Assembly: GCA_026120185.1 (NCBI GenBank)
Contig: JANUWF010002342.1
Span: forward strand, 6,867,501-6,931,500
Source of the DNA: Voacanga thouarsii
Taxonomy: Eukaryota; Streptophyta; Magnoliopsida; Gentianales; Apocynaceae
Length of the DNA: 64,000 nt
Direction: 5' to 3'
Each line of letters begins with the position of its first letter. Position 1 is the stretch's first letter. Shown in pieces: positions 55,211-64,000 of the stretch. Under the pieces are notes generated by a model, which was not told where the DNA came from, did not search any database, and saw only the letters and a list, made by a program, of their open reading frames with translations. Made by a program: the position numbers and the translations under genes.

Positions 55211-56779
55211 AGAAATTTAGTTTCAAATGTCGAAGATGGTTGGTGAAAGAAAAATAAATAGTTTCACTGCTACATGATTTTCTATTCATGCAAACAATTT
55301 CTCATACTATTTTCTGCTCATGTCTAAGTTGTTCTTGTGTTTCAGAGAGAGTAAGTGGAAAGGGGGATGGGGAGGTGGATGGGCGAGAGAAGTAAAGAAA
55401 ATGAAAAGAGTCCAAGACTAAGGCCTGATATGAATCCAATAAATGCCACAAGAATGAAACATATTATTAGATATACCCTAAACTTTGGACCACAACATAG
55501 TGCATCACCATCTTTCATTGTGTTAAGTGATTTTTTATAGGTTTGAAGGAAAAGGTGTAATGGAGATTATCAATGTCTTCCAACAACCTAAAAAATGTAG
55601 GGTTGTGATGAAAATCCAAGCAATCAAAACATTCCCAGAGTCAGAAGAAAATAAGGAATAGATTTTGAGAAAAGGAAATGCAGAGAATAATGCTAAGTTG
55701 TAAGGGCTCATGAGGCAAAAGAACTCCATGGATACTATAGGTACATGAATTTTTGTGTTTAAATACAAATATTTGTTAAGTAAATCTAGTAAAGAATTTC
55801 AAGGTAACTAAACCTTCTACTTGATGTTGATCAATGAATGTATAGCTCCAAACAGTTCTATAACCAAAATTTCTAGGAGAAGACATTATTTAACAAGCAA
55901 TATAAGGATGATTCTTAAAATGCAATAATGCAGTATGCATTAAGCCCAGAACCTCCCCTAGATTCTTGCATAAAAAAGTTATAGCCTATCTGGGGAGAGT
56001 GCATGCAAATTCTATGTCGTCCAACCTTTAAATAGATAGTGTTATAGATTCAGATCCTAAAAAATAAACGATACCAGTATTGAGATGGTTCTACTTTTGG
56101 GTAACTAAAAATTGAAATTAATATATGCTTGGAAGCAGGTATACATAAACAGATAAGTTATTTTAAAAGATGTAAACACAAAACTCCAACCTTTTTCCAT
56201 ACACATCATTATGCTTTAGATACTATGAAACTATCACACACATAAAAATTAAGTTCATTCAGACTCAGTAGATGCATGTATTTTCAAATGTATAGACAGG
56301 CACATGCAACACATATTTTTTACTCATTACTTATATGAAAGGCTTGTGTTCTACATGTTAACAAACATCTAAAAACTCCAGATTTAAACTATTTAATTAG
56401 AATTTTCACATAGTACACAAAATATGCATTGATTTTTTTGTTGACAAATAATATAATCTTATTTCTCAAGAAATCCATGTGTAGTATAAGAAAAAAAAGC
56501 AGTGTTGTATTTTGAGGTGATTTATATTTGTATGTTCTGATATTTTATGTCTTGCAACGATGATTTGGATGCTCAAATGGATTTCAAATCAAGTCTGTTC
56601 ATATTTTATTCATGTGAAATAAGAATCCATAGAACTCCAATTCCAACTCCAAAAACCATATAGAACTTAGAAGAGATTTTGAGGTGATTTAAAGGAAAAA
56701 TAAACCTTTTCATAGTGTTTCTGTTCAATGGACTTTCATCCTAGTTTATGGTTATACTTTAGATTCCCTTGATTCTGTG
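55211..56779. other. Unassigned interval between TNP1-like and TNP2 remnants
   Basis: Almost no coding signal is visible. A frame at 55535-55768 (minus) is hydrophobic and unrecognised. The TNP2 catalytic core, which normally spans more than 1.5 kb, would be expected here and is missing. The interval is therefore taken as a deletion and decay zone of CACTA-C. Confidence 0.45.
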
Positions 56780-57846
56780 AGTTGGTGACAGATTTTCCCT
56801 ACATGACAAGTGAAGAAAATCAAATTAGATGCATACACAAACTTTATATTCAACAGCAAAATGTAAATGTAACATGGTTAAATTTTATCAAACTCTTTCC
56901 AAGCTTCCCCATCAATAGGATGCCTAAGAACCCCAGGTTCTTCAATACGCTTTTCTTTATTCCACCTTATATGTGAAGCAGTTTTTCTGGACATGAAAAG
57001 CATTCACAACCTACGTGTAAGTGGAAAGTACTGGAGGATCTTATGGGGAATCTTTTTCCCTTTTCTACCATTAATCTTATGCTTCTATTCTTGGCATTCT
57101 GGGCATTTATTACATTTCTCATACTCCTTCCTAAAAAGAATACAATAATTCTTACATGCATGGATAGATTCACAGCCTAAATCGATTTTTTTTTAGAAAC
57201 TTCCTTGTCTAAATTACCATCAAGAAAAGAATCCAATAATAGTTCAAGTAGTATGGAGAATGATTTATTACTCCATTGTGTCAACACCTTGATGTGCAAC
57301 AATTTCACTATGAAAAGTAAAATTGAATATTTTTTGCATCCTAGATACAATTTCAGGGTTGCATTCTTTAATAACAAACTAAACTGGTCCAAAATATCTC
57401 CTACATTTTCATGACTACTAAAGTATTGATTATTTGTTCCCCTACCGAAGTCTTCGTGCATCAAAGCCCCCATCTGAATATCTTCTAAGATTTCAAGCAT
57501 TTTATCATCACTATGTTAGATTTCATTGTCAAATCCTACATTGATATTATCATCATCATCATATCCATCTTGACCTAATTCCTCACTATGAAATCTCCAA
57601 CAAATATAAGTACTATCTATTACCTTATTTAACAAATGATTCTTGACAACACCTAAACAATGCCATAACACATTTCTACAAACTCTACATGGACACCGAA
57701 CCCTTGTATTAGGGTCTTTCTTCTCTTTCACAAACTCTATAAATATGTCTACACCATTGGTATGTTGTTCAGACCATCTATCATCAACATTTATCCAAAT
57801 CTTATCCATTTTATTGTCTACAAGAATGCTACTGCCACACACATAA
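56780..57846 (-). pseudogene. CACTA TNP2-type transposase, N-terminal remnant
   Basis: The frame 57516-57842 has the transposase-associated domain: DKIWINVDDRWSEQHTNGVD, FIEFVKEKKDPNTRVRCPCR, VCRNVLWHCLGVVKNHLLNK and YICWRFHSEE, with the conserved CPC..C and W/H residues. The next frame (57177-57500) reads NATLKLYLGCKKYSILLFIV and LLHIKVLTQWSNKSFSILLE, the standard TNP2 block. Then a third frame near 56990-57170 has a CESIHAC-like block, a CNKCPEC-like pair and MSRKTA. The catalytic region is absent. TNP2 cuts CACTA ends. Stops and at least two frameshifts occur. The minus orientation agrees with the CACTA-C left end being its 3' side. Confidence 0.85.
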
Positions 57847-58690
57847 ACAACAATTAGAGACTAGGGCATGATATCAATCAATAACATGATAAAGAAAGAT
57901 ATGATCTTGAGTGGTTTAATGGATATAACAATGGGCAACAATGGGCATACACCTTAGCTCAATGAGTGAAACCCAAATAGTGGAAGTTTGTGGATAAATG
58001 AAAGAAAATAACTATCTATCTACACTTTAGCAAATCCTTAAAGAACTAAGCATTAAAGACCCATAAGGATAGTTGCAAGATCTACTATAAATTCACCCAA
58101 ATATCCTTGAAATAACAAAAGAAATCAAGAATAAGAGAAGTAGAATTATAGGCACCTAAATAATGAAATTCAAGACAAATTTTAGAAAAACAAAGCAACT
58201 AAGACCTAATCAAGAGAAACCACATTAGATTATCCATAAGATTTAGAGACTCATTTAAATGGAGGACTAAGCCCTAAGTATTATTTTGAAGATGAACAAG
58301 GGGGTAAACACCTCTTAAGACTCTTCTTTCTAATTTGAATAAAGTAGATTGATTGTCTTGTCAAATCACAAAAAGATGTATTTATATTACCCTAACCCTA
58401 ACTAAGTGAATACTAAGGCCCTAAGACAAATTAAGGGCTTAAAGGGTCTTTACAAGATGTTTAAAATGGAAAAAAATCAGAGAAAACATCAAAATGCGAC
58501 AAAACAGGGGTTGGACCTATACAAGGGGCGATGCCGGTATCGGCTCCGGTGATAGGGCTGGCACCGGCCTCATTCTGTAGCTAACGCCGGTGCCAGCTCA
58601 AATGGCCAGGGCCAGGGCTAGGGCTAATGCCGGCTTGACTCTGGCTACCTTTAATGTTTTCTTCTTCCTTCAGTGCAGGCTACAGTTGTA
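57847..58690 (-). repeat. Gypsy-5 3' LTR region (ends not defined)
   Basis: Left of the Gypsy-5 integrase the minus strand shows a purine-rich ACTGAAGGAAGAAGAAAACA (58655-58675) as likely polypurine tract. Next is a GC-richer patch with repeated GCCGG words (58535-58640), then a TATA-type box, ATATAAATAC (plus about 58378-58388). This fits an LTR, but the partner LTR lies off the window, so the boundaries cannot be fixed. The end must be near 57.9 kb, where TNP2 sequence starts. Confidence 0.45.
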
Positions 58691-59746
58691 GTTAGGGTTC
58701 CTTTTGGATAGCCATCAAATTGAGCTCTTGGCATCCTCCATCATCCTTCCAAATCTTTTCCATCCTCAAACATTATTGTAGGAATAATTGGATATCCCCT
58801 TATAACCTCTTGACCCTTGATCTTGTTATTGGTTCTTGCAAGGTCATTCTCCCTTCATGAGATTAAACTATTTGGCTGGGTTTGATTCCCATCATCTCCC
58901 CCTTCTTGAAGTTGATTCCTCCATGAATTATCACCTACATTAAAAGGAGTTATGTCACTAACATTAAACATTGCACTCATTTTATACTCACTGGGTAAAT
59001 TGATCTTGTAGGCATTATCTCCAACTTGAGCAATGACTTGGAAGGGTCCATCGTCTCTTGGGTCTAACTTGATTCTTCTTTGAATAGGAAATTTCTCCTT
59101 GTGAAGGTGCCCCCATACCCAATCGCTGGGCTCAAATGACATCTTTTTCCTTTCTTGATTTTGCTTAAGGGCGATTTCTTTATTTCATTTTGCAATAGTT
59201 GCCTTCACCTTTTCATGGAGAGTCTTCACCAATTTCGCCTTCTTAGCTCCATTAAGATTCATTCGTTCACCTATAGGCAAAGGAACCAAATCCAAATGAG
59301 TTAAAGGGTTAAAATCATATACAATATCAAAGGAAGAATAAGAAGTAGTAGAGTGAATGACCCTATTGTAGGTAAACTCAATGTAGGGCAAGCATTCTTT
59401 TCAATTCTTCAAGTTCTTTTTTATGATGGTTCTCAAGAGTTGGGTAAGTGTTCGATTGACCACTTCTGTTTGTCCATCCATTTAAGCGTGGCAAGCTGTG
59501 GAAACCAAAAGTTTAGTGCCAAATTTGTTTTATAAGACCCTCAAAAAATGACTAAGGAATTTAGTGTCCCTATCCGATACAATAGTCTTTGAAATCCCAT
59601 GTATTCTCACAATTTCTTTGAAAAATAAATCTGCAATATAGAAAGTATCATTAGTCTTGGAATAAGCCACAAAATGAGCCATTTTCGAGAATCTATCAAC
59701 AACCACAAATATGGAATCCTTACCCCCTTTGGTCTTAGATAATCCC
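58691..59746 (-). pseudogene. Gypsy-5 integrase core and C-terminus
   Basis: From 59746 leftward the frame reads [20 protein letters not shown], then a [14 protein letters not shown] block with the second catalytic Asp. STACHA, a stop and a DGQTEVVNR-like block supply the Glu. The open piece 59185-59391 gives MPYIEFTYNRVIHSTTSYSS and FNPLTHLDLVPLP. The piece 58855-59142 gives SFEPSDWVWGHLHKEKFPIQ, IKLDPRDDGPFQVIAQVGDN and FNVSDITPFNVGD. A short EPITRSR-type tail follows at about 58820-58860. Order and residues are those of a Gypsy integrase. The first Asp lies in the part separated by the solo LTR (61140-61170). Confidence 0.9.
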
Positions 59747-61143
59747 TGCTTTCAGATTTCCAAGCGTACGTGCACTTCAGACGATTACTAGATGCTATAA
59801 TGTGCGAACGTCCTCTATCAGATATACACGGTGAACCAGTTCGTTAGCCCGAGAGTGCTAGCGTCTAGGGTTTTTAGAGGCTAAATTTTTTTGGTTATGA
59901 AGGCATGAAAATTTTTATGAGAGGTCTACAATAAGAAGATGGCTAGGGTTTTCTTTTAAAACCATACGAACTTCTTGGAGTCCAACTCTTATAATATCTT
60001 GTCATATCTTATTTTAAGTTCAAATTAAATTAACAAAGATATGCTAAGATTCTATCATTATCTCGATAATTTAACTAATTAATTTATCGAGTCAGATTCT
60101 TATAATTTGGACATTTTTCAGATACATCGAATGTGGACATATTTCCAGATTCATTGTATCTGGTCATTTTTCTAGGTTCGATTAATCTAGACATATTTCC
60201 AAATATATTGAACTTGGTCACCAGAAAAAATCACCTAATGTGTTTGTTTAATGTGTGACCCTATAGATTCATTTAACACTGACAGTGTGTCCAAATCAGA
60301 TTTAAATGGATCCCAAGTTATAAGAGGTTTCTAGCAAAATATTATAACTATCCAAATTAAATGAAGATTAGTGATTTTTTTGAACAAAATCATAACTTTA
60401 TATTTAGTCCTTTTGTCACACGATATCCATATTAAGCATAATGCATGGAGCATGTTATTCTTATTAAGCTTAATCAACTATTTCTTGATCTCATAGTAGA
60501 CTGTTCAACTAAATGATATCAATATCTCAAATTGATATATTTGAGCACGACCATGCATTTTAATAGTTTAACTTATCAAAGGGCCCATGAACATTTCTCC
60601 CAAGAAAGAAAGGGACAAATTCCTTCACTATCAATTATATTTATCTCTCTGATTTATTCTATATCTAACAGTGGTCTAATTTATTATCTGATAAAAGACA
60701 GCTTTAGACAATGTCAAGATATAGAATTTATTAAGTAGGAAACTATAATAAATTCAGGTAGAAGGACTTCTAATATCATTATGGCTTGAAAATACTTATG
60801 ACATGTCCCATGAAGTACTCTCACAGTGGGTCATGTCCAATACAATATTCTCTAATATTTATTTATATTTTGACTTGATATCACATATATGCATGACTAG
60901 TAAAACATAGCCATCAAGTCACAAACATACTAATTTTAATTTATTATTGTTCCACTAATAATAATCGATCAGGGACAATTTAAGAATATTCATTATATTT
61001 GTTATAGGGTTTTACTATCAAGTCACGTACTTGATGACCACAAAACTAAGCTCACTATTCATGGAAAGAAATGCCTCGTATTATTATATAATACATAACG
61101 ACAATAGTATAAGAACAAATTATTTTAGGGCATATCCCAAACA
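59747..61143 (-). mobile_element. Solo LTR inserted in the Gypsy-5 integrase
   Basis: The minus strand begins TGTTTGGGATATGCCC at 61143 and ends ATCTGAAAGCA at 59747. It interrupts the integrase exactly between its two halves: taking the insert away with one duplicate copy leaves the surrounding frame continuous. The duplicates are GGGAT on one side and GTAAT on the other (minus strand), so two changes accumulated. Length is about 1.4 kb and no internal region exists. The start resembles long Copia LTRs; the family is not fixed. Confidence 0.75.
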
Positions 61144-61569
61144 ATTACAAGATAAAATCCATTGAAATATCAACCTAAAGAGCATTTGGAGTAGGTAAAG
61201 GAGTGTACAAACCAGGTGAAAGTGATATAGATTTAGCCTTCCTACAAATTATTCATTGAAAATAATGTTTCTCCACACCCCTTCTCATTTTTAGCTAAAA
61301 GTAATGCTCCTTAAGGATGCTTAAGGTATTTGTAATACCAAAATATCCCATTAATCTCCCACTATGGGCCTCCTTAACTAGCAATTCCCTAATAGATCCC
61401 TTTAGCACATAAAGCCTTGTCTCCCTAAACAAGAAACCATTATGCCTATAGTACTTAGTAAATGCACATTTTTCACAAGTATGAAAAATATCCCTAAACT
61501 CCTCATCATTATCATACAATTCCTTCATACGTTCAAAACTAAGAAATTTAACATCCAAAGAGTTTCAAA
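61144..61569 (-). pseudogene. Gypsy-5 integrase N-terminal (zinc finger) region
   Basis: The open piece 61295-61558 includes DEEFRDIFHTCEKCAFTKYY, YRHNGFLFRETRLYVLKGSI and RELLVKEAHSGRLMGYFGIT, which leads to the HHCC finger. The first His is in KEAHSG; the next lies in a KEHYF block. The Cys pair is partly lost: only one Cys is visible on the far side near 61230, followed by the SPGLYTPLPTP and VDISMDFIL region at the solo-LTR edge. At least two stops occur. Confidence 0.88.
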
Positions 61570-62095
61570 GTGCATACCTTCGAGATAGTGCATCTGCAAC
61601 CGCATTCTCCTTACCTTTTTTGTATTGAATGACATAAGAAAATGTCTCAATAAACTCCGTTCACCTTGCATGCTTTTTGTTCAAATTTTGTTGGCTTTTG
61701 AGGTGTTTAAGGGTTTCGTGATCAATATAGATTACAAATTCTCTTGGTAATACGTAGTGTTGCCAATACTATAAAGTCCTAACTAAGTCAAAGAGTTCTT
61801 TGTCATAAGTGGAATAATTGATGGCTGCCTTGGACAATTTCTCACTAAAATATATAATGAGCTTTCGGTTTTAGATTAGAACCACACCTATCCCTACCTT
61901 ACTTATATCACACTCTATCTCAAATGCATTTTCAAAGTTAGGTAGGATGAGAATTGGAGCTTGGCTCAATTTGTCCTTAAGGGCTTGAAAGGATTGTTGT
62001 TGAGCTTCCTCCCACCTAAATCCCGCATTTTTCTTCACCACTTCAGTTAGAGGGGCTACTAGGGTGCTAAAATTCTTCATGAATTTCCTATAAAA
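61570..62095 (-). pseudogene. Gypsy-5 RNase H domain remnant
   Basis: The open piece 61871-62080 reads FSTLVAPLTEVVKKNAGFRW, EEAQQQSFQALKDKLSQAPI and FENAFEIECDISKVGIGVVL. This is the connection and the first catalytic Asp, here in CDISK where relatives have CDAS. The rest to 61570 holds stops; residues of a YHPQEFVI-type and ADALSRR end can be followed out of frame at about 61590. Confidence 0.85.
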
Positions 62096-62862
62096 ACTAG
62101 CTAGCCTATGAAAATTATGAACTTGGGTAATGGTGGTAGGAGTAGGTTAATCTTGGATAGCTTTCACTTTTTCCTCATCAACCTCAATCCTCTTAGTAAC
62201 ATACCCAAGGAATGTAACTATCTCCAAACAAAAAGATCATTTTTCTAAGTTAGCATACTATCTCTCCCTTCTAAGAGTAACAAGCACACATTAAAGATAA
62301 TTCAAATGATCCACATATGATTTACTATAAATCAATATATCATCAAAGTACACAATAATAAATTTTCCAATAAATTCTCTTAAAACATAATGTATTAGAT
62401 GCATGAAAGTACTAGGAGTATTTGACAACCCAAAAGGCATAACAAGCCACTCATACAATCCTTATTTGGTTTTAAAGGCTGTTTTTCATTCATTCACTTT
62501 CCTAATTCTAATTTGGTGATAACTGGATTTCAAATCAATTTTAGAGAAAATGTATGCACCAAATAACTCATCAAGTAAGTCATCTAGTTTTGGAATGAGA
62601 TAGCGATACTTAACCGTGATATTATTGATAGTATGACAATCCACACATATACGCATGTCCCATCCTTCTTTGGAACCAAAAGAACTGGAACTGCGTATGG
62701 GCTTAGGTTCTCTCTAACATGTTCCTTCTCAAGCAATTCCTTCACTTGCTTTTGTAATTCCTTGGCCTCTTCTAGATTGGTTCTATAGGCTGGTTGGTTG
62801 GGGTTGATGGCTCTGGACATAAAATCTATTTGATGCCCAATTCTTCTTATGGGTGGCAATCA
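62096..62862 (-). pseudogene. Gypsy-5 reverse transcriptase domain remnant
   Basis: The piece 62584-62859 reads HQIDFMSRAINPNQPAYRTN, LQKQVKELLEKEHVRENLSP and YAVPVLLVPKKDGTCVYVWI, the N-terminal fingers. In another frame, near 62300-62450, [20 protein letters not shown] leads to the catalytic [13 protein letters not shown], with both Asp kept. The segment 62100-62300 continues in a third frame. Many stops and frame changes exist; the domain is inactive. Confidence 0.9.
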
Positions 62863-63817
62863 TCCGGGCACCTCCTTTGAGAAAGCATCGTCAAATTCTT
62901 GAAGAATGGCTACAATTTCATTAGGCAAAGACAAAATAGAATCACTAATAGAAATATAAGATCATTTGCAAATAAGAAGAATAACCGATTCTTTAGCCTT
63001 TATTACTTCTATGATCTCACTCTTCTTTGCAAAGTAGTTCACTCTTCTTTTACCTTCCCTCTCTTGTCTTTGCTCACTCCCATTCGTGATGGTCAAAGGC
63101 ACTTGTTTCCCATTCTCTCTTTCAATTCTTTTTCTTTCCTCTCTTGTTCTTTTTTCTCTAACTCTTTTTTTTTGTAGCATCTTGTGCTCTTTTTTTCTTT
63201 TCTCTTTCTCTCATGATTCATTGGTCTTTGCTCACCTTACTTGGGGCATAGGGGTTAGAGTGAATTTAGAACCCTTATTGACAATAGAATAAGTGTTATT
63301 TCTCCCATTATGCTTCACATTCCTATCATATTGCCAAAGCCTCCCTAGGAGCAAGTGACCTACTTGCATAGACACCACTTCACATAGTACATCATCTTTG
63401 TAATTTCTTATATCAAAAGATACCAAGACTTAACCCTCAATTCTTCACTATCATTCAAATATTGTAGCTTGTAGGGTTTGGGGGTGTTTATTGAATTTCA
63501 TGCCCAACTCATCAACTTGCACTAATCATATTAGTGAAATTCTTACTATCCACAATGATACTATAAGGGGTCTTGTTGATGAGACACTTTGTGTAGAATA
63601 TATTTTCTCTTTGTTGATGGTCTTAGTATTTAATTGCTTGAGAGTTTAATGATCTTATTGTGACTCTAACTAAGGAATATTCTTGACTAACTACTTCCCT
63701 TTCATCACTTCCCTCTTCCATATTTTATTCTTAGTCTCCTTGGCATCTTTCTCCTTCTTTTTCTTCGTCGGTTGAGACTTCTCCATAGGGGCTAGTGTAC
63801 ATAGCCCTTTTGCTTGG
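62863..63817 (-). pseudogene. Gypsy-5 protease and linker remnant
   Basis: Only the C-terminal protease part is clear. The piece 63232-63426 gives VSFDIRNYKDDVLCEVVSMQ, VGHLLLGRLWQYDRNVKHNG and NTYSIVNKGSKFTLTPMP. Relatives have 'ACHLLLGRPWQFDR', so the Gly-Arg-Pro loop is changed to Gly-Arg-Leu. The D(S/T)G active site is expected near 63440-63620 and is not clearly readable. Between the protease and RT, 62870-63230 encodes a Lys/Glu-rich spacer (REKRTREERKRIERENGKQ) within a TC/CT-rich stretch. Confidence 0.8.
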
Positions 63818-63860
63818 ACACTCATAGAAAGTATACCCATAGCTAAGACACTTGAAGCAC
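63818..63860 (-). pseudogene. Gypsy-5 gag zinc knuckle (His replaced by Tyr)
   Basis: The minus strand encodes CFKCLSYGYTFYEC. Spacing is exactly C-X2-C-X4-X-X4-C, but the His position is Tyr, explained by one CAT/CAC-to-TAT/TAC transition. It is the nucleocapsid end of gag. The rest of gag lies right of the window or is lost. Confidence 0.85.
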
Positions 63861-64000
63861 TTGATATCTTTATTTCAATGTGGCCTCTCTATGGATTTTC
63901 CTTTATCCATGACAAAAAAAAAAAAAAAAAAACGCAAAATGACAATTTTTATTTTGAAGTTTCCAGACTTCCTCTATTCATATACTTGTGAAATATCATG

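Larger units (their letters stand above)
39726..57846 (-). mobile_element. CACTA-C transposon (nested, right end not seen)
   Basis: The left end is CACTACAAGAAAA at 39726, preceded by CCA as possible target duplication. About 1.7 kb of subterminal repeats follows. Further right come a TNP1-like tail (54.5-55.2 kb) and the start of a TNP2 transposase (56.8-57.8 kb), both on the minus strand, so the left end is the element's 3' end. A Copia element (44307-49564) and a solo LTR (51528-53271) are inserted. TNP2 is truncated to its N-terminal part. The right terminus was not found; Gypsy-5 begins soon after 57.85 kb and may have replaced it. That these parts form one element is inferred from order and orientation. 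Confidence 0.6.
58691..63999 (-). mobile_element. Gypsy-5: decayed Ty3/Gypsy element, 5' part off the window
   Basis: On the minus strand, zinc knuckle (63818-63860), protease (about 63230-63430), reverse transcriptase (62100-62860), RNase H (61570-62090) and integrase (58700-61560) follow in Gypsy order. A solo LTR sits in the integrase. The frame is broken many times. The integrase C-terminus has the GDNAYKINLP/MFNVSDITPF pattern of chromovirus-like elements, but no chromodomain was seen. Confidence 0.9.

Noticed and set aside
58386..58402. Telomere-like CCCTAACCCTAACTAAG
   Set aside because: Only about two units and not the plant TTTAGGG repeat; lies in the Gypsy-5 LTR region.
60532..60738. 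68-codon plus-strand ORF
   Set aside because: Lies inside the solo LTR at 59747-61143 and has no recognisable similarity.

Overview
This window is nuclear DNA from a flowering plant, probably a dicot, though the species cannot be named from it. It is AT-rich and full of nested LTR retrotransposons and CACTA-type DNA transposons. I found no host gene with an intact reading frame and no rRNA, canonical tRNA, CRISPR array or bacterial-type operon. Nearly all supportable coding sequence is transposon protein, and all of it is broken by stops, frameshifts or deletions. The one clearly uninterrupted and unusual reading frame is a small acidic ORF inside a Tekay/Del-like element.

Layout. (A) 1-14055: the 3' part of a CACTA element (CACTA-A, + strand). 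It has a TNP1-like exon, subterminal repeats and a terminal TTTTCTTGTAGTG. The exon is split by an Athila/Tat-type Gypsy element (Gypsy-1, - strand, 1735-12721, TSD GGTGC/GGTGT). Gypsy-1 itself contains a Tekay-like solo LTR (4248 to about 7575) and a miniature TRIM element (7576-8112). (B) 14056-15299: motif-rich terminal-repeat-like DNA. (C) 15300-22541: a second Athila/Tat-type element (Gypsy-3, + strand, TSD GCTAC/ACTAC) that lost its reverse transcriptase by an in-frame deletion. (D) 22542-24259 and 36844-39725: one older TNP1-bearing sequence (CACTA-B, - strand), cut by a young chromodomain Gypsy element of the Tekay/Del type (24260-36838, perfect TSD TAAAT). (E) 39726 to about 57850: CACTA-C (- strand), with a CACTACAAGAAAA end, about 1.7 kb of subterminal repeats, a TNP1-like piece and the N-terminal part of a TNP2 transposase. 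It hosts a Copia element (44307-49564, TSD TTAAT) and a 1.7 kb solo LTR (51528-53271, TSD ATGAT). (F) About 57900-64000: a decayed Gypsy element (Gypsy-5, - strand, 5' part off the window) with another solo LTR (59747-61143) in its integrase.

How the parts relate. CACTA remnants form the oldest layer, Gypsy and Copia elements sit inside them, and solo LTRs and a TRIM sit inside some of those. Both Athila/Tat copies lack reverse transcriptase but keep LTRs, primer site and polypurine tract, so they resemble elements moved in trans. The Tekay and TRIM elements both carry an initiator-Met-type primer site. The most noteworthy observations are the acidic ORF upstream of gag, the tRNA-like Pol III box pair at corresponding places in two diverged Tekay LTRs, the 1.4 kb deletion in one Tekay LTR, and the contrast between near-identical Tekay LTRs and six in-frame stops in its polyprotein. 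I did not find a convincing new multi-gene system. Coordinates of LTR ends and TSDs were read by eye from terminal motifs; decayed coding boundaries are approximate.
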